64,000 nt of DNA from Rubrobacter xylanophilus DSM 9941 (GCF_000014185.1 NC_008148.1:62001-126000), one strand, 5' to 3'; counted from the first letter of the stretch, positions 25,919-33,842 are shown. Translations and numbers: made by a program. The notes: generated by a model from the letters alone, not told the origin.

Positions 25919-27103
25919 ATGGGGGACGGAAAGCGCGGGGCGGGCTGGGTGCTTCTCGGGCTCTTGCCGCTCCTGGGGCTCGGGGCGCTGCTGGCGCTCG
26001 TCGTGCTCAAGGGGGCGGGGGTGGACAGGGAGGACCGCCCGCCCGTCGAGGAGCTCACCGTCGAGCGGGTGGCGCTGCCCGCGCCGCACGAGATCGTGGT
26101 CTACGTTAGGAACGGCGGGCCCGAGCCGGTGACGGTGAGCCAGGTCGCGGTCAACGAGGCGCTGTGGGACTTCGAGGCCGAGCCGGAGAGGACGATCACG
26201 CCTCTCCGGTCGGCGGAGATCACGCTCCCCTACTCGTGGGTCGAGGGCGAGGCGTACGAGATAGAGCTCATCACGAGCACGGGCGCGACCTTCGCCGCCG
26301 AGGTGCCGGTGGCGGTCTTGACGCCGGGGTTTTCGGCGGGGACTCTGGGACGCTACGCCCTGATCGGGCTCTACGTCGGCGTGATCCCCGTCTCTTTGGG
26401 TCTGCTGTGGTACCCGTTCTTGCGGCGCATGGGCGCTTCGGGGATGAACTTCGTGCTGGCGCTGACGGTGGGGTTGCTTGTCTTCCTGGTGCTCGACACG
26501 CTGCTGGACGCCATGGAGATCGCCGGAAGATTGCCGGGGGTTTTCTCCGGGGTTCCGCTGGTGCTCTCGGCGGCGCTTCTTGCCCTGCTGGGGCTTCTCG
26601 GCACCGAACGTCTCTTCCGGCGCGGGCGCGAAGGGGCGGGCCGGCTCTCGACCTCCTACCGGATAGCGCTGGGGATAGGCCTGCACAACCTGGGGGAGGG
26701 GCTGGCCATCGGGGCGGCGTTCGCTCTCGGAGAGGCGGCGTTGGGGGCGTTTCTGGTCGTCGGGTTTACCTTGCACAACGTCACCGAGGGCGTGGGCATC
26801 GCCGCGCCCGTCTTGAAGGGGGAGGGGCCGCGTCCGGCGCACTTCGCCGGGCTCGCTCTTTTGGGGGGCGGACCGGCCATCCTGGGGACCTGGATCGGGG
26901 GCTTCGCCTATTCCAACCTGGCCTCCTCGGTCTTCCTGGCCGTCGGTGCGGGGGCCATCCTCCAGGTCGTCTACGAGGTGGGGCGGCTGCTCCTCGAAGA
27001 TTCCGTTCGGGCCGGGGCTCCGGTCCTTTCCGCTCCCAACCTGGCCGGGTTTGCGGCGGGGATGGCCGTGATGTACGCAACGGCCCTCTTGGTGAGCGTG
27101 TAG
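25919..27103 (+). CDS. ZIP family metal transporter with extracytoplasmic N-terminal domain
   Basis: 394 residues. Residues 11-31 form a membrane anchor, about 35-140 a beta-rich domain outside the membrane (VERVALPAPHEIVVYVRNGG), and 140-394 a ZIP permease with eight helices. The metal-site helices are intact: IALGIGLHNLGEGLAIG and VVGFTLHNVTEGVGIA (both HNxxEG). ZIP proteins import Zn, Fe or Mn. The 3-nt gap to the oxidase gene and the added exterior domain suggest the two act together on a metal ion. An N-terminal domain of this kind is not usual for ZIP proteins. Confidence 0.88.
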   Translation: MGDGKRGAGWVLLGLLPLLGLGALLALVVLKGAGVDREDRPPVEELTVERVALPAPHEIVVYVRNGGPEPVTVSQVAVNEALWDFEAEPERTITPLRSAEITLPYSWVEGEAYEIELITSTGATFAAEVPVAVLTPGFSAGTLGRYALIGLYVGVIPVSLGLLWYPFLRRMGASGMNFVLALTVGLLVFLVLDTLLDAMEIAGRLPGVFSGVPLVLSAALLALLGLLGTERLFRRGREGAGRLSTSYRIALGIGLHNLGEGLAIGAAFALGEAALGAFLVVGFTLHNVTEGVGIAAPVLKGEGPRPAHFAGLALLGGGPAILGTWIGGFAYSNLASSVFLAVGAGAILQVVYEVGRLLLEDSVRAGAPVLSAPNLAGFAAGMAVMYATALLVSV

Positions 27104-27168
27104 AGAACCGCACCGGGGGGAGTTACGTATAGCATTTACTGCAGGACGGCGACGGTGAGGAGCCCGTT

Positions 27169-27648
27169 TTGGAGCAGGGATCTGGCCAGATTTCGCGCAG
27201 GAGTTTCATCCGCCTGGGGACAGTGCTGGGCGTGGGCGCCGCGAGTGCTTCCGTGCTCGCCGCCTGCGGGGGAGGGACCGGAGGCGATGGAGCCGGCGGC
27301 GGATCGGGGGGTGGTGCCGGTGCGGCAGAGGGCGCCGGCAGGCCCCCTTCGGGAGAAGGGGCGATCGTCGCCGCCTCCGAGGTGCCGCGGGGAGAGGCTT
27401 TCCAGTTTAGAGACGCCGGGCGGCCCGCCGTCCTCGTCCACCTGGAGAGCGGAGAGTTCGTCGCCTACTCGGCGGTGTGCACCCACCAGCAGTGCACGGT
27501 GGCCTACCAGGACGGGCGGCTCGCCTGCCCGTGCCACGGCTCGGTCTTCGACCCGGCGAAGGGGGCGGAGGTGGTCGCCGGACCGGCCCCGCGCCCGCTC
27601 CGGGAGATACCGGTGCGCCTGCGGGACGGGAGGGTCTACAGGGCATAA
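27169..27648 (+). CDS. Rieske [2Fe-2S] lipoprotein
   Basis: 159 residues from TTG 27169. Tat motif SRRSFIRLG and lipobox LAACGGG are followed by a Gly-rich linker (residues 37-60) and a minimal Rieske domain with both cluster motifs, CTHQQC and CPCHGSVFDP. It would carry one electron at the outer face of the membrane. It lies 65 nt after the ZIP gene and may share its transcript. No cytochrome b gene is near, so a bc1 role is unlikely; it may donate electrons to or accept them from the multicopper oxidase. Confidence 0.9.
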   Translation: MEQGSGQISRRSFIRLGTVLGVGAASASVLAACGGGTGGDGAGGGSGGGAGAAEGAGRPPSGEGAIVAASEVPRGEAFQFRDAGRPAVLVHLESGEFVAYSAVCTHQQCTVAYQDGRLACPCHGSVFDPAKGAEVVAGPAPRPLREIPVRLRDGRVYRA

Positions 27649-27657
27649 GCGGTGGCG

Positions 27658-27685
27658 CCTCTCGCGGGTTCCTTCCCGCGGGAGG
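27658..27685 (+). terminator. Hairpin after the Rieske gene
   Basis: CCTCTCGCGGG pairs with CCCGCGGGAGG (11 bp with one G-U) around a TTCCTT loop, 10 nt after the stop. No T-run follows. Confidence 0.55.
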
Positions 27686-27691
27686 CTAAAG

Positions 27692-27703
27692 TAGAATGCC
27701 CCC
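27692..27703 (+). promoter_or_regulatory. -10 box of a probable leaderless transcript
   Basis: TAGAAT at 27692-27697 followed by 6 nt and ATG 27704, with no ribosome-binding site. It sits directly behind the Rieske terminator hairpin. Confidence 0.55.
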
Positions 27704-28321
27704 ATGGACCCCAGGGAGGAGCGCATCGGGCTGTACGGGGCGGCGGCCATCCTGGACGTTGGGGCCGAGGAGGTGGTCCGGCTGGCGGAGCGGGGCGAGC
27801 TGCGCTCCGAGCGGGACGAGGGAGGGGTCTACAGCTTCTCTCTCGCCGACGTGCTGGAGCTGGCCCGCGAGCGGAGCGCCCGGGAGGCGGAGGAGGAGAT
27901 CTTCGAGGGCGAGGTGATCGGGGAGGAGGAGCGCTCCTCCAGGCTCCCCGCCGTCCCTTTCGAGCGCTACGAGCGCCTGCTGCAGCAGGGCCAGGACTTC
28001 AAGACCCGCCTCGAGGAGCGCACCCGGCAGATGGAGGAGATCCGCCAGGAGCGCGACGCCGCCCGGCTGGAGATCGACCGCCTCTGGGAGGAGATAGAGC
28101 GCCTGCGGCTCTCTGAGTTCCAGCGCGAGCTGCAGGAGAAGACCATCTCCACCCTGGAGGAGGAGAAGAAAAGACTGGAGGAGGAGCGCGAGCGCCTCAT
28201 CGAGGAGCGGATGAAGCTCCTGGAGGAGAAGAGCCAGCTCGCCGAGGAGCGCACCCGCCTCGAGGCCGAGATAAAGGTCCTCAAGAACCGCTCCTTCTGG
28301 TCCCGCCTTTTCGGCGGCTAG
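27704..28321 (+). CDS. Coiled-coil protein with MerR/excisionase-like N-terminus
   Basis: 205 residues. Residues 8-55 read as a small winged-helix fold of the excisionase/MerR type (LYGAAAILDVGAEEVVRLAE, then SFSLADVLELARERS). Residues about 85-195 form an unbroken, highly charged coiled coil. The C-terminus ends in a short aromatic-basic patch (RSFWSRLFGG) that could touch membrane. Function unknown; it may be a DNA- or envelope-associated scaffold. The stop TAG lies inside the CTAG target of the IS element that follows. Confidence 0.75.
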   Translation: MDPREERIGLYGAAAILDVGAEEVVRLAERGELRSERDEGGVYSFSLADVLELARERSAREAEEEIFEGEVIGEEERSSRLPAVPFERYERLLQQGQDFKTRLEERTRQMEEIRQERDAARLEIDRLWEEIERLRLSEFQRELQEKTISTLEEEKKRLEEERERLIEERMKLLEEKSQLAEERTRLEAEIKVLKNRSFWSRLFGG

Positions 28322-28335
28322 GACGTGTCTGACGG
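28322..28335 (+). repeat. Left terminal inverted repeat of the IS element
   Basis: 14 bp, GACGTGTCTGACGG, matching the right end at 13 of 14 positions. Confidence 0.85.
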
Positions 28336-28336
28336 C

Positions 28337-29208
28337 TCACGAGGGCAACCACATCATCAGCGAGGCGATGACCACCATCGCCCGGTAGTTGACCGCCCGC
28401 TTCTCGTACCTCGTCGCTATGCCCCGCCACTGCTTGAGCTTGTTGACGCACCTCTCGACCACGTTGCGCCTGCGGTAGGCCTCCCGATCAAAGCCGGGTC
28501 GTCGCCCCGGACGTCCGGCGCGGCGCTCTTTCTGGTCGCGACGCTCGGGGATGGTGTGGGAGATGCCCCGTCTACGCAGCAGCCTCCGACAGCTCTCGAA
28601 GCTGTAGCCTCGGTCGGCTAGCAGGCGAGCGGGCCGCTTGCGGGGCCTGCCCGGTGTGCTTTGCGGACGCGGTACCCGCACCGCGTCGAGCAGTTCTGCA
28701 AGTTGCGTACTGCCATGGCGCTGGCCGGGGGTCACGACCACAGAGAGCGGCCTACCCTTGCCGTCGCATGCGAGGTGCAGCTTGGTGGAGAAGCCCCCTT
28801 TAGAGCGCCCCAGGGCTTCCTCTTTGGGGTTTAGGAGCCCCCTTTTTCGTCCGCCGCACTCGGTCGGCTCCTGGCGCCCGCCGCGTGCTGGTGGGCACGG
28901 ATCACCGTGTCGTCCACGCTCACCTCCCACTCTACATCCCCGACCGCGTCGTTTTTGGTCTGGGCGTGAGCAAGGAGGCGATCCCAGGTGCCGTCCCTCC
29001 TCCAGCGGTTGAAGCGATCGAAGCAGGTCTGCCAGGGGCCGTACTTCTCGGGCAGATCGCGCCAGGGCGAGCCGGTCCTCAGCTTCCAGAGGATGCCGTT
29101 GATGACGGTGCGATGGTCTCTCCATTGACCTCCGCTTTGGCCGTATTCGGGCAAGAGCGGCTCGATCTGGTGCCAAGCTTGGTCGGTGATCTCTCCACGC
29201 CGGACCAT
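28337..29208 (-). CDS. IS5-family transposase, made by -1 frameshift (OrfA-OrfB)
   Basis: OrfA starts at ATG 29208 and ends at 28831. It holds the DUF4096 region (WRDLPEKYGPWQTCFDRFNRW) and the first catalytic Asp in SVDDTVIRAHQHAAGA. OrfB lies in the -1 frame and ends at 28337; it holds the second Asp (LLADRGYSF) and the Glu (RNVVERCVNKLKQWRGIATR). The frames meet at a run of five A and five G on the minus strand (28838-28847), a typical slippage site, so the full DDE enzyme needs a -1 shift there. Confidence 0.88.
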
Positions 29209-29267
29209 GTGTCAGTAGTGCCTCCCGTGGTTGCCTTATCCTTACTGGATAACACAGCCACAGCCAC

Positions 29268-29281
29268 CCGTCAGACACGCC
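29268..29281 (-). repeat. Right terminal inverted repeat of the IS element
   Basis: Read on the minus strand, GGCGTGTCTGACGG, next to the second CTAG copy. Confidence 0.85.
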
Positions 29282-29310
29282 CTAGGCCAGGGCTTCTTTT
29301 TCGTTCCGAA

Positions 29311-29358
29311 CTTTCAGAAGATATTGAAAGCGCAGAAGGAAGGGCGTAGGCTTCTGGC
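29311..29358 (+). promoter_or_regulatory. Promoter and operator of the GbsR/MarR-type gene
   Basis: TTGAAA (29324-29329), a 17-nt spacer and TAGGCT (29347-29352) are followed by 6 nt and the GTG start, which predicts a leaderless mRNA. A perfect inverted repeat, CTTTCA (29311-29316) with TGAAAG (29325-29330), covers the -35 box, placed for autorepression. The IS element ends only 29 bp upstream. Confidence 0.7.
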
Positions 29359-29835
29359 GTGGAGGAAGAGAAGCTCGCGTACATCGAGGAGTTCGGGCTC
29401 TTCTTCGAGCGGGTGGGCGGCTCGCGGATGGTGGGCCGGGTGCTGGCGGCGCTGCTGGTCTCGGAGCCGCCCGAGCTGACGGCGGGGGAGCTTGCTGAGA
29501 TCCTGCGGGCCAGCCGGGGTTCCATAAGCACGGCGACGCGCACGCTGGAGCAGATGGGGATGGTGCGGCGGTTCGCCAGGCCCGGCGAGCGGCGCGACTA
29601 CTTCCGGGTGAGGCCGCACGCCTGGGAGGAGACGGTGCGGCGGCAGTCCGCGATGCTCTCCCGGTTCGTGGCGCTGGCGGAGAGGGGCATCGAGCTTCTG
29701 GACCCCAAGACGCCGGACGCCCGCCGCAGCCTGGAGGAGATGCGCGACTTCTACGCCTTCTGGGAGGGAGAGGTGGGGCGCGTCATGGAGCTCTGGGAGC
29801 GGGAGAAGCGCGGGCGGCGGGAGGTTGCCGGGTAG
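29359..29835 (+). CDS. GbsR/MarR family transcriptional regulator
   Basis: 158 residues. Residues about 20-90 form a winged helix (VLAALLVSEPPELTAGELAE, SRGSISTATRTLEQMGMV, RRDYFRVRP); the rest is helical and likely dimerises. This GbsR-like subgroup often sits beside ABC-2 exporters it represses. It is 50 nt upstream of the ATPase gene. The GTG start is supported by the leaderless promoter geometry. Confidence 0.85.
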   Translation: MEEEKLAYIEEFGLFFERVGGSRMVGRVLAALLVSEPPELTAGELAEILRASRGSISTATRTLEQMGMVRRFARPGERRDYFRVRPHAWEETVRRQSAMLSRFVALAERGIELLDPKTPDARRSLEEMRDFYAFWEGEVGRVMELWEREKRGRREVAG

Positions 29836-29885
29836 GAGGCGCTTCCTGCCCGGCCGCCCTTTCCGAAAGGAGCTTGCGGAGGGAG

Positions 29886-30797
29886 ATGGGTGCGGTCATC
29901 GAGACCAGCGGGCTCGCCAAGAGCTACGGCAAGAGCCGCGGGATCCGGGGCGTGGACCTCACCGTCCGGGAGGGCGAGGTCTTCGGCTTCCTCGGGCCCA
30001 ACGGGGCCGGGAAGACCACCACCATCCGGCTGCTCATGGGCTTTCTGCGGCCCAGCGGCGGCAGCGCCCGGGTCTTCGGGTTCGACGTCTGGAGGCAGAG
30101 CGTCGAGGTGCGCTCCCGGGTGGGCAACCTGCCCGGCGAGTTCGCGCTTGAGGACCGGCTGACCGGCGAGGAGCTGCTGCGCTTCTTCGCCCGGCTGCGC
30201 GGGGTGGGGGACCTCTCCCACGCGCGCGAGCTCGCGGAGAGGCTCGGGGCCGAGCTGGGGCGCCCCATGCGCAGGCTCAGCAGGGGGAACAAGCAGAAGA
30301 TCGGGCTCATACAGGCCATGTTCCACCGGCCGCCGCTCCTGATCCTGGACGAGCCTACGGGCGGCCTCGACCCGCTGGTGCAGGAGGAGTTCCTGGGGAT
30401 GGTGCGGGAGGTGAAGGAGGAGGGGCGCACCGTCTTCTTCTCCTCGCACAACCTGGCCGAGGTCGAGCGGGTGTGCGACCGGGTCGGGATCATCCGCGAG
30501 GGCGAGCTGGTGGCGGTGGAGCCCACCGACGCCCTGATCGACAAGTCCTTCCGGCACGTGCGGGTGGCCTTCGGGGAGGAGCCCCCGGAGAAGGAGCTGC
30601 GGCGCCTCGCGGGCCTTCCGGGCGTCGAGAACTTCCGGTCGGAGGGTCCCGGGCGCGTCTCCTTCACCGTGTACGGGGGCTTCGACGCCGTGATAAAGCA
30701 GCTGGCCCGCCACACGGTGGCGGGCGTGGACTTCGAGCGCCCGAGCCTAGAGGAGGTCTTTCTCGCCTACTACGGCGGGAAGGGGGATGGGCGGTGA
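29886..30797 (+). CDS. ABC transporter ATP-binding protein (drug-type exporter)
   Basis: 303 residues from ATG 29886. Walker A GPNGAGKTTT, signature LSRGNKQKIGL, Walker B LLILDEPTGGLDP, switch His in SSHNLAEVE. The C-terminal 75 residues form the DUF4162-like tail seen in BcrA/DrrA-type exporters. Start alternatives are TTG 29874 or the ATG. It overlaps the permease gene by 4 nt (GTGA). Confidence 0.9.
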   Translation: MGAVIETSGLAKSYGKSRGIRGVDLTVREGEVFGFLGPNGAGKTTTIRLLMGFLRPSGGSARVFGFDVWRQSVEVRSRVGNLPGEFALEDRLTGEELLRFFARLRGVGDLSHARELAERLGAELGRPMRRLSRGNKQKIGLIQAMFHRPPLLILDEPTGGLDPLVQEEFLGMVREVKEEGRTVFFSSHNLAEVERVCDRVGIIREGELVAVEPTDALIDKSFRHVRVAFGEEPPEKELRRLAGLPGVENFRSEGPGRVSFTVYGGFDAVIKQLARHTVAGVDFERPSLEEVFLAYYGGKGDGR

Positions 30798-31615
30798 GCG
30801 CCGGGGCGCCGTACGCGGCGCGGGGGACGCTCCCTGCGCTCGTCGCGCACGCCGCGCGGATGCAGCTCAGGGCCACCCTCGTGTGGGGGGTCGTGCTCGG
30901 GCTCTACAGCGCGCTCATCGTGGCCTCCTTCCCGGCCGTCGAGGACCAGAGCCGGGCCATAGAGCAGCTCGCCCGGAGCTACCCGGAGGCCGTCCGGGAG
31001 GCCTTCAGCCTGGACGCGCTCACCACCATAGAGGGCTACCTGGACTCCCAGGTGTTCTCGCTCGCCCCGCTGGCCCTGGCCTTCTTCCCCGTGCTCTCCC
31101 TCTCCGCCGCCATAGCCGGGGCCGAGGAGCGGGGCACCCTCGACGTCCTGCTCTCCAACCCCGTCCCGCGCTGGCAGCTCGTGGCGGGCAGCTTTCTGGC
31201 CGCGGCCCTCTCCCTGCTCGGGGTGGTGGCCCTCCTCGGCCTCCTGACCTGGGGGACCGCGGCCCTCTTCGGGGTGGACCTCGGCGCGGGGCGGGCGGCG
31301 GAGGCCTCGCTCAACCTCTGGCCCATCTGCCTGTTCTTCGGGGGCCTGGCGCTGCTGTGCTCGGCGCTCTTCCACCGGCGGGCGCTCGCCGTGGCCGTCC
31401 CCGGGGTGCTTCTCTTCGGCATGTACCTGCTGGACGTGGTCGGGAGGGTCGTCGACGGGCTGGAGGACTTCCGGCGGCTCTCCGCCTTCTACTACTACGG
31501 CTCGGCGATAAGGGACGGCGTGGGCTGGTCGGGCTTCGTCGGGCTCGCCCTCTGCGCGGCGCTGCTCGCGGTTCTGGCCGCGCTCGCCTTCCGGCGGCGG
31601 GACATCTACGCCTGA
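30794..31615 (+). CDS. ABC-2 type permease
   Basis: 273 residues, six membrane segments, with the ABC-2 landmark ERGTLDVLLSNPVPRWQLV after helix 2. It pairs with the preceding ATPase as an exporter controlled by the GbsR-like regulator. Substrate unknown. Confidence 0.85.
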   Translation: MSAGAPYAARGTLPALVAHAARMQLRATLVWGVVLGLYSALIVASFPAVEDQSRAIEQLARSYPEAVREAFSLDALTTIEGYLDSQVFSLAPLALAFFPVLSLSAAIAGAEERGTLDVLLSNPVPRWQLVAGSFLAAALSLLGVVALLGLLTWGTAALFGVDLGAGRAAEASLNLWPICLFFGGLALLCSALFHRRALAVAVPGVLLFGMYLLDVVGRVVDGLEDFRRLSAFYYYGSAIRDGVGWSGFVGLALCAALLAVLAALAFRRRDIYA

Positions 31616-31658
31616 GGGGATGACCTCCGGTCGCCCCCGGTGCTAGAGTTTGGGGGCT

Positions 31659-32942
31659 GTGGAGCGGAGAGAGCTGGAGCGTCTGCTGCTCGGGGCGCGG
31701 GGGCTTGCCCTGTTTGGCGGGGCGCTGGGGGCCCCCGCCGGGCGCGCCTTTCTGGAGGTGCTCGGCCACGCCGCCTCCGGGCGCGGTCCGGAGCTCGCCG
31801 CGGCCTTCGGGCGGCTGTGGAGGGAGCTCGCCGCCGAGGAGGAGCTCCTCCTCCCCGACGCCTGGCAGTCCCGCCTCGTCCGGGGCCTGCTCGACGACGA
31901 GAACCCCTTCAGCCTCGCGGCCGAGCGGGGGGCCGTGCCCCCCGCGCTCCTGGAGCAGGCCCGGCGCGAGCTGGCCGTGCTGCGCGGGCTCTTCGAGCTG
32001 GACGCCCGGCGCCTCCTCGCGGTGGTGGAGGGGAGGGTTCCGGAGCTCCGGGGGCTCTGGGGCGCCTGGTACTACCCGGGGGGTGCGGACGGCTCCTCCC
32101 CCCGGCGGGAGGTCGCGCGCAAGCTCGCCGCCGCCCCCGACTGGCGGCCCTGCGCCGAGCTGCTCGCCGGGCACTTCTCCCGCCACGGCGCCGGGAGCGC
32201 CGGGCGCCACCGGGCCTTCCGGTGGGAGGGGGGTGCCCTGCGGTCGGTCGCCCATCCGGACCCCGTCCGGCTGCGGGAGCTTATCGGCTACGAGCGCGAG
32301 CGGGAGCCGCTCGTGCGCAACACCGAGCGCTTTCTGGAGGGGCTGCCGGCCCACCACGCCCTGCTCTACGGGCTGCCCGGCACCGGCAAGTCCTCCACGG
32401 TCAAGGCCCTGCTCAACGAGTACGCGGACGCCGGGCTGCGGCTCGTGGAGGTGCGCAAGGAGGATCTCGCGGAGCTCCCCCGGGTGCTCGGGGCGCTGCG
32501 GGGGCGCGGGATGCGCTTTGTGCTCTTCGTCGACGACCTCTCCTTCGAGGAGGGGGAGGTCCAGTACAAGGAGCTCAAGGCCCTGCTGGAGGGCAGCGTC
32601 GAGGCGTCCCCGGAGAACGTGCGGGTCTACGCCACCTCCAACCGCCGCAACATCGTGCGGGAGAGCTTCGCCGAGCGCGAGGACGACGTCCACGCCCGGG
32701 ACACCGCCCAGGAGAAGCTCTCGCTCGCGGCCCGCTTCGGGCTGCGCCTCACCTTCCCTCCCCCCGACCAGCGGCTGTACCTGGAGATCGTGCGGGGGCT
32801 GGCCAGGGAGCGGGGGCTTGAGGTGCCCGAGGAGCGGCTCGTGGAGCGGGCCCTGCTGTGGGACCGCTGGCAGGCCGGGCGCAGCGGCCGCACGGCGCGC
32901 CAGTTCGTGGACGAGCTGGCGGCGGAGCTGGGGCGCGGCTAG
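31659..32942 (+). CDS. AAA+ ATPase, DUF815 family
   Basis: 427 residues. The C-terminal half is the DUF815 ATPase: Walker A LLYGLPGTGKSSTVKAL at about residue 237, Walker B FVLFVDDLSFEEGE, and sensor segment VRVYATSNRRNIV. The N-terminal half is helical and family-specific. Cellular role unknown. TAGAGT at 31644-31649 lies 9 nt before GTG 31659, so this mRNA may also be almost leaderless; TTG 31650 is an alternative start. Confidence 0.85.
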   Translation: MERRELERLLLGARGLALFGGALGAPAGRAFLEVLGHAASGRGPELAAAFGRLWRELAAEEELLLPDAWQSRLVRGLLDDENPFSLAAERGAVPPALLEQARRELAVLRGLFELDARRLLAVVEGRVPELRGLWGAWYYPGGADGSSPRREVARKLAAAPDWRPCAELLAGHFSRHGAGSAGRHRAFRWEGGALRSVAHPDPVRLRELIGYEREREPLVRNTERFLEGLPAHHALLYGLPGTGKSSTVKALLNEYADAGLRLVEVRKEDLAELPRVLGALRGRGMRFVLFVDDLSFEEGEVQYKELKALLEGSVEASPENVRVYATSNRRNIVRESFAEREDDVHARDTAQEKLSLAARFGLRLTFPPPDQRLYLEIVRGLARERGLEVPEERLVERALLWDRWQAGRSGRTARQFVDELAAELGRG

Positions 32943-33400
32943 GGGGCGGGGGGCGGGGCCTCGTTCAGGACCAGCCAGTACAGCTTCAGCTGCTCCACCG
33001 CCCGGGTGAACTGCTCGAAGTTGATCGGCTTGCGGACGTAGCTGTTGGCCCCGAGTCCGTAGCTGTCCACCAGATCCTGCTGCTCCCGGGAGGAGGTGAG
33101 GACCACGACCGGCAGGAGGCGGGTCCGGTCGTCGGACCGCATGCGGCGCAGAACCTCCAGGCCGTCGATTTTGGGGAGCTTCAGGTCCAGCAGGACGAGC
33201 TGGGGCATCACGCTCGTGTCGCGCCCGGCGTAGGCCCCGGTGCCGAACAGGTAGTCCAGGGCCTCCGCGCCGTCGTTGGCGATCACCACCTCGTTCATCA
33301 CGTTGTGCTTCTTGAGCGCCCGGAGGGTGAGCAGCTGGTCGTCGGGGTTGTCCTCGACCAGGAGGATCACCTTGTCACGTATGTACTCTCTGTCCACCAT
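32939..33400 (-). CDS. Single-domain response regulator (Rcp1-like)
   Basis: 153 residues, one receiver domain and no output domain. The acidic pair and phosphate acceptor are visible: LLVEDNPDD near the N-terminus and VLLDLKLPKIDGLEVL with the Asp; VLTSS and KPINFEQF complete the site. Rcp1-like regulators usually pair with phytochrome-type histidine kinases such as the one at 45722-47641. ATG 33400 follows GGAGG. It overlaps the DUF815 gene end by 4 nt. Confidence 0.92.
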   Translation of the reverse strand: MVDREYIRDKVILLVEDNPDDQLLTLRALKKHNVMNEVVIANDGAEALDYLFGTGAYAGRDTSVMPQLVLLDLKLPKIDGLEVLRRMRSDDRTRLLPVVVLTSSREQQDLVDSYGLGANSYVRKPINFEQFTRAVEQLKLYWLVLNEAPPPAP

Positions 33401-33710
33401 ACGCCTCCGCGCGACGGCACGTGCGCCTCTCCTCCGGGGGCTCCCCACGGGCGGGTGCAGGACCGCCACCAGCATAGCCGCCGCCGTAACCTCGCGCATC
33501 GCCCAAATGAGTGATTTTCGCCCCCGCGGAGGGAGAACGGGCCGGCCGGATAGGAGGGGGGAGATAGGGGGCCGGCCCGCTTGATGCGATGATTATCCCC
33601 TCCGGAGGAGGGCGCGCACATCGCTCAAACTACGTATTTTTGCCCGGCATGTTGGCCTTCCCTCTCCCCGGTGCGCCAGATGTGGTGTGAGGGGGCCTTC
33701 CAGAGCGCCG
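33401..33710. other. Intergenic region with long stem-loop
   Basis: No gene is seen. CGGGCCGGCC (33538-33547) and GGCCGGCCCG (33570-33579) form a perfect 10-bp stem around a 22-nt purine-rich loop. ATTATC at 33592-33597 reads GATAAT on the minus strand and could be the -10 box of the Rcp1-like gene, which would put the stem in its 5' leader. Confidence 0.4.
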
Positions 33711-33745
33711 TTGAGCGGCGGCCGGGGGCCGGGTAGAATTCCCCG
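33711..33745 (+). promoter_or_regulatory. Promoter of the PAS kinase transcript
   Basis: TTGAGC (33711-33716), a 17-nt spacer and TAGAAT (33734-33739). ATG 33746 follows 6 nt after the -10 box, so transcription should start at the ATG of a short upstream ORF. Confidence 0.65.
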
Positions 33746-33838
33746 ATGAGGGCGGTATCTGTGAGATCTCTGGTGGACGCGCCGCTTCTTGCGCGCCGTC
33801 CTCCGTCAGGGGGTATCCGGGGCGGGTCCGGAGGCTGA
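33746..33838 (+). CDS. Possible leaderless upstream ORF (30 residues)
   Basis: The frame runs ATG 33746 to TGA 33838, starting MRAVSVRSLVDAPLLARRPP and ending in a Gly-rich tail. It is expected at the very 5' end of the kinase mRNA and ends 4 nt before the kinase ATG, in the kinase ribosome-binding region. Its translation would keep ribosomes arriving at the kinase start. It has no recognisable family. Confidence 0.4.
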   Translation: MRAVSVRSLVDAPLLARRPPSGGIRGGSGG

Positions 33839-33842
33839 GAGG

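Larger units (their letters stand above)
28322..29281 (-). mobile_element. IS5-family insertion sequence (IS427-like), 960 bp
   Basis: Ends are 14-bp inverted repeats with one mismatch: GACGTGTCTGACGG at 28322-28335 and its complement at 29268-29281. CTAG flanks both ends (28318-28321 and 29282-29285), consistent with a short target duplication. One transposase in two overlapping frames fills the element. It looks complete and possibly active, since all catalytic motifs are intact. Confidence 0.9.
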
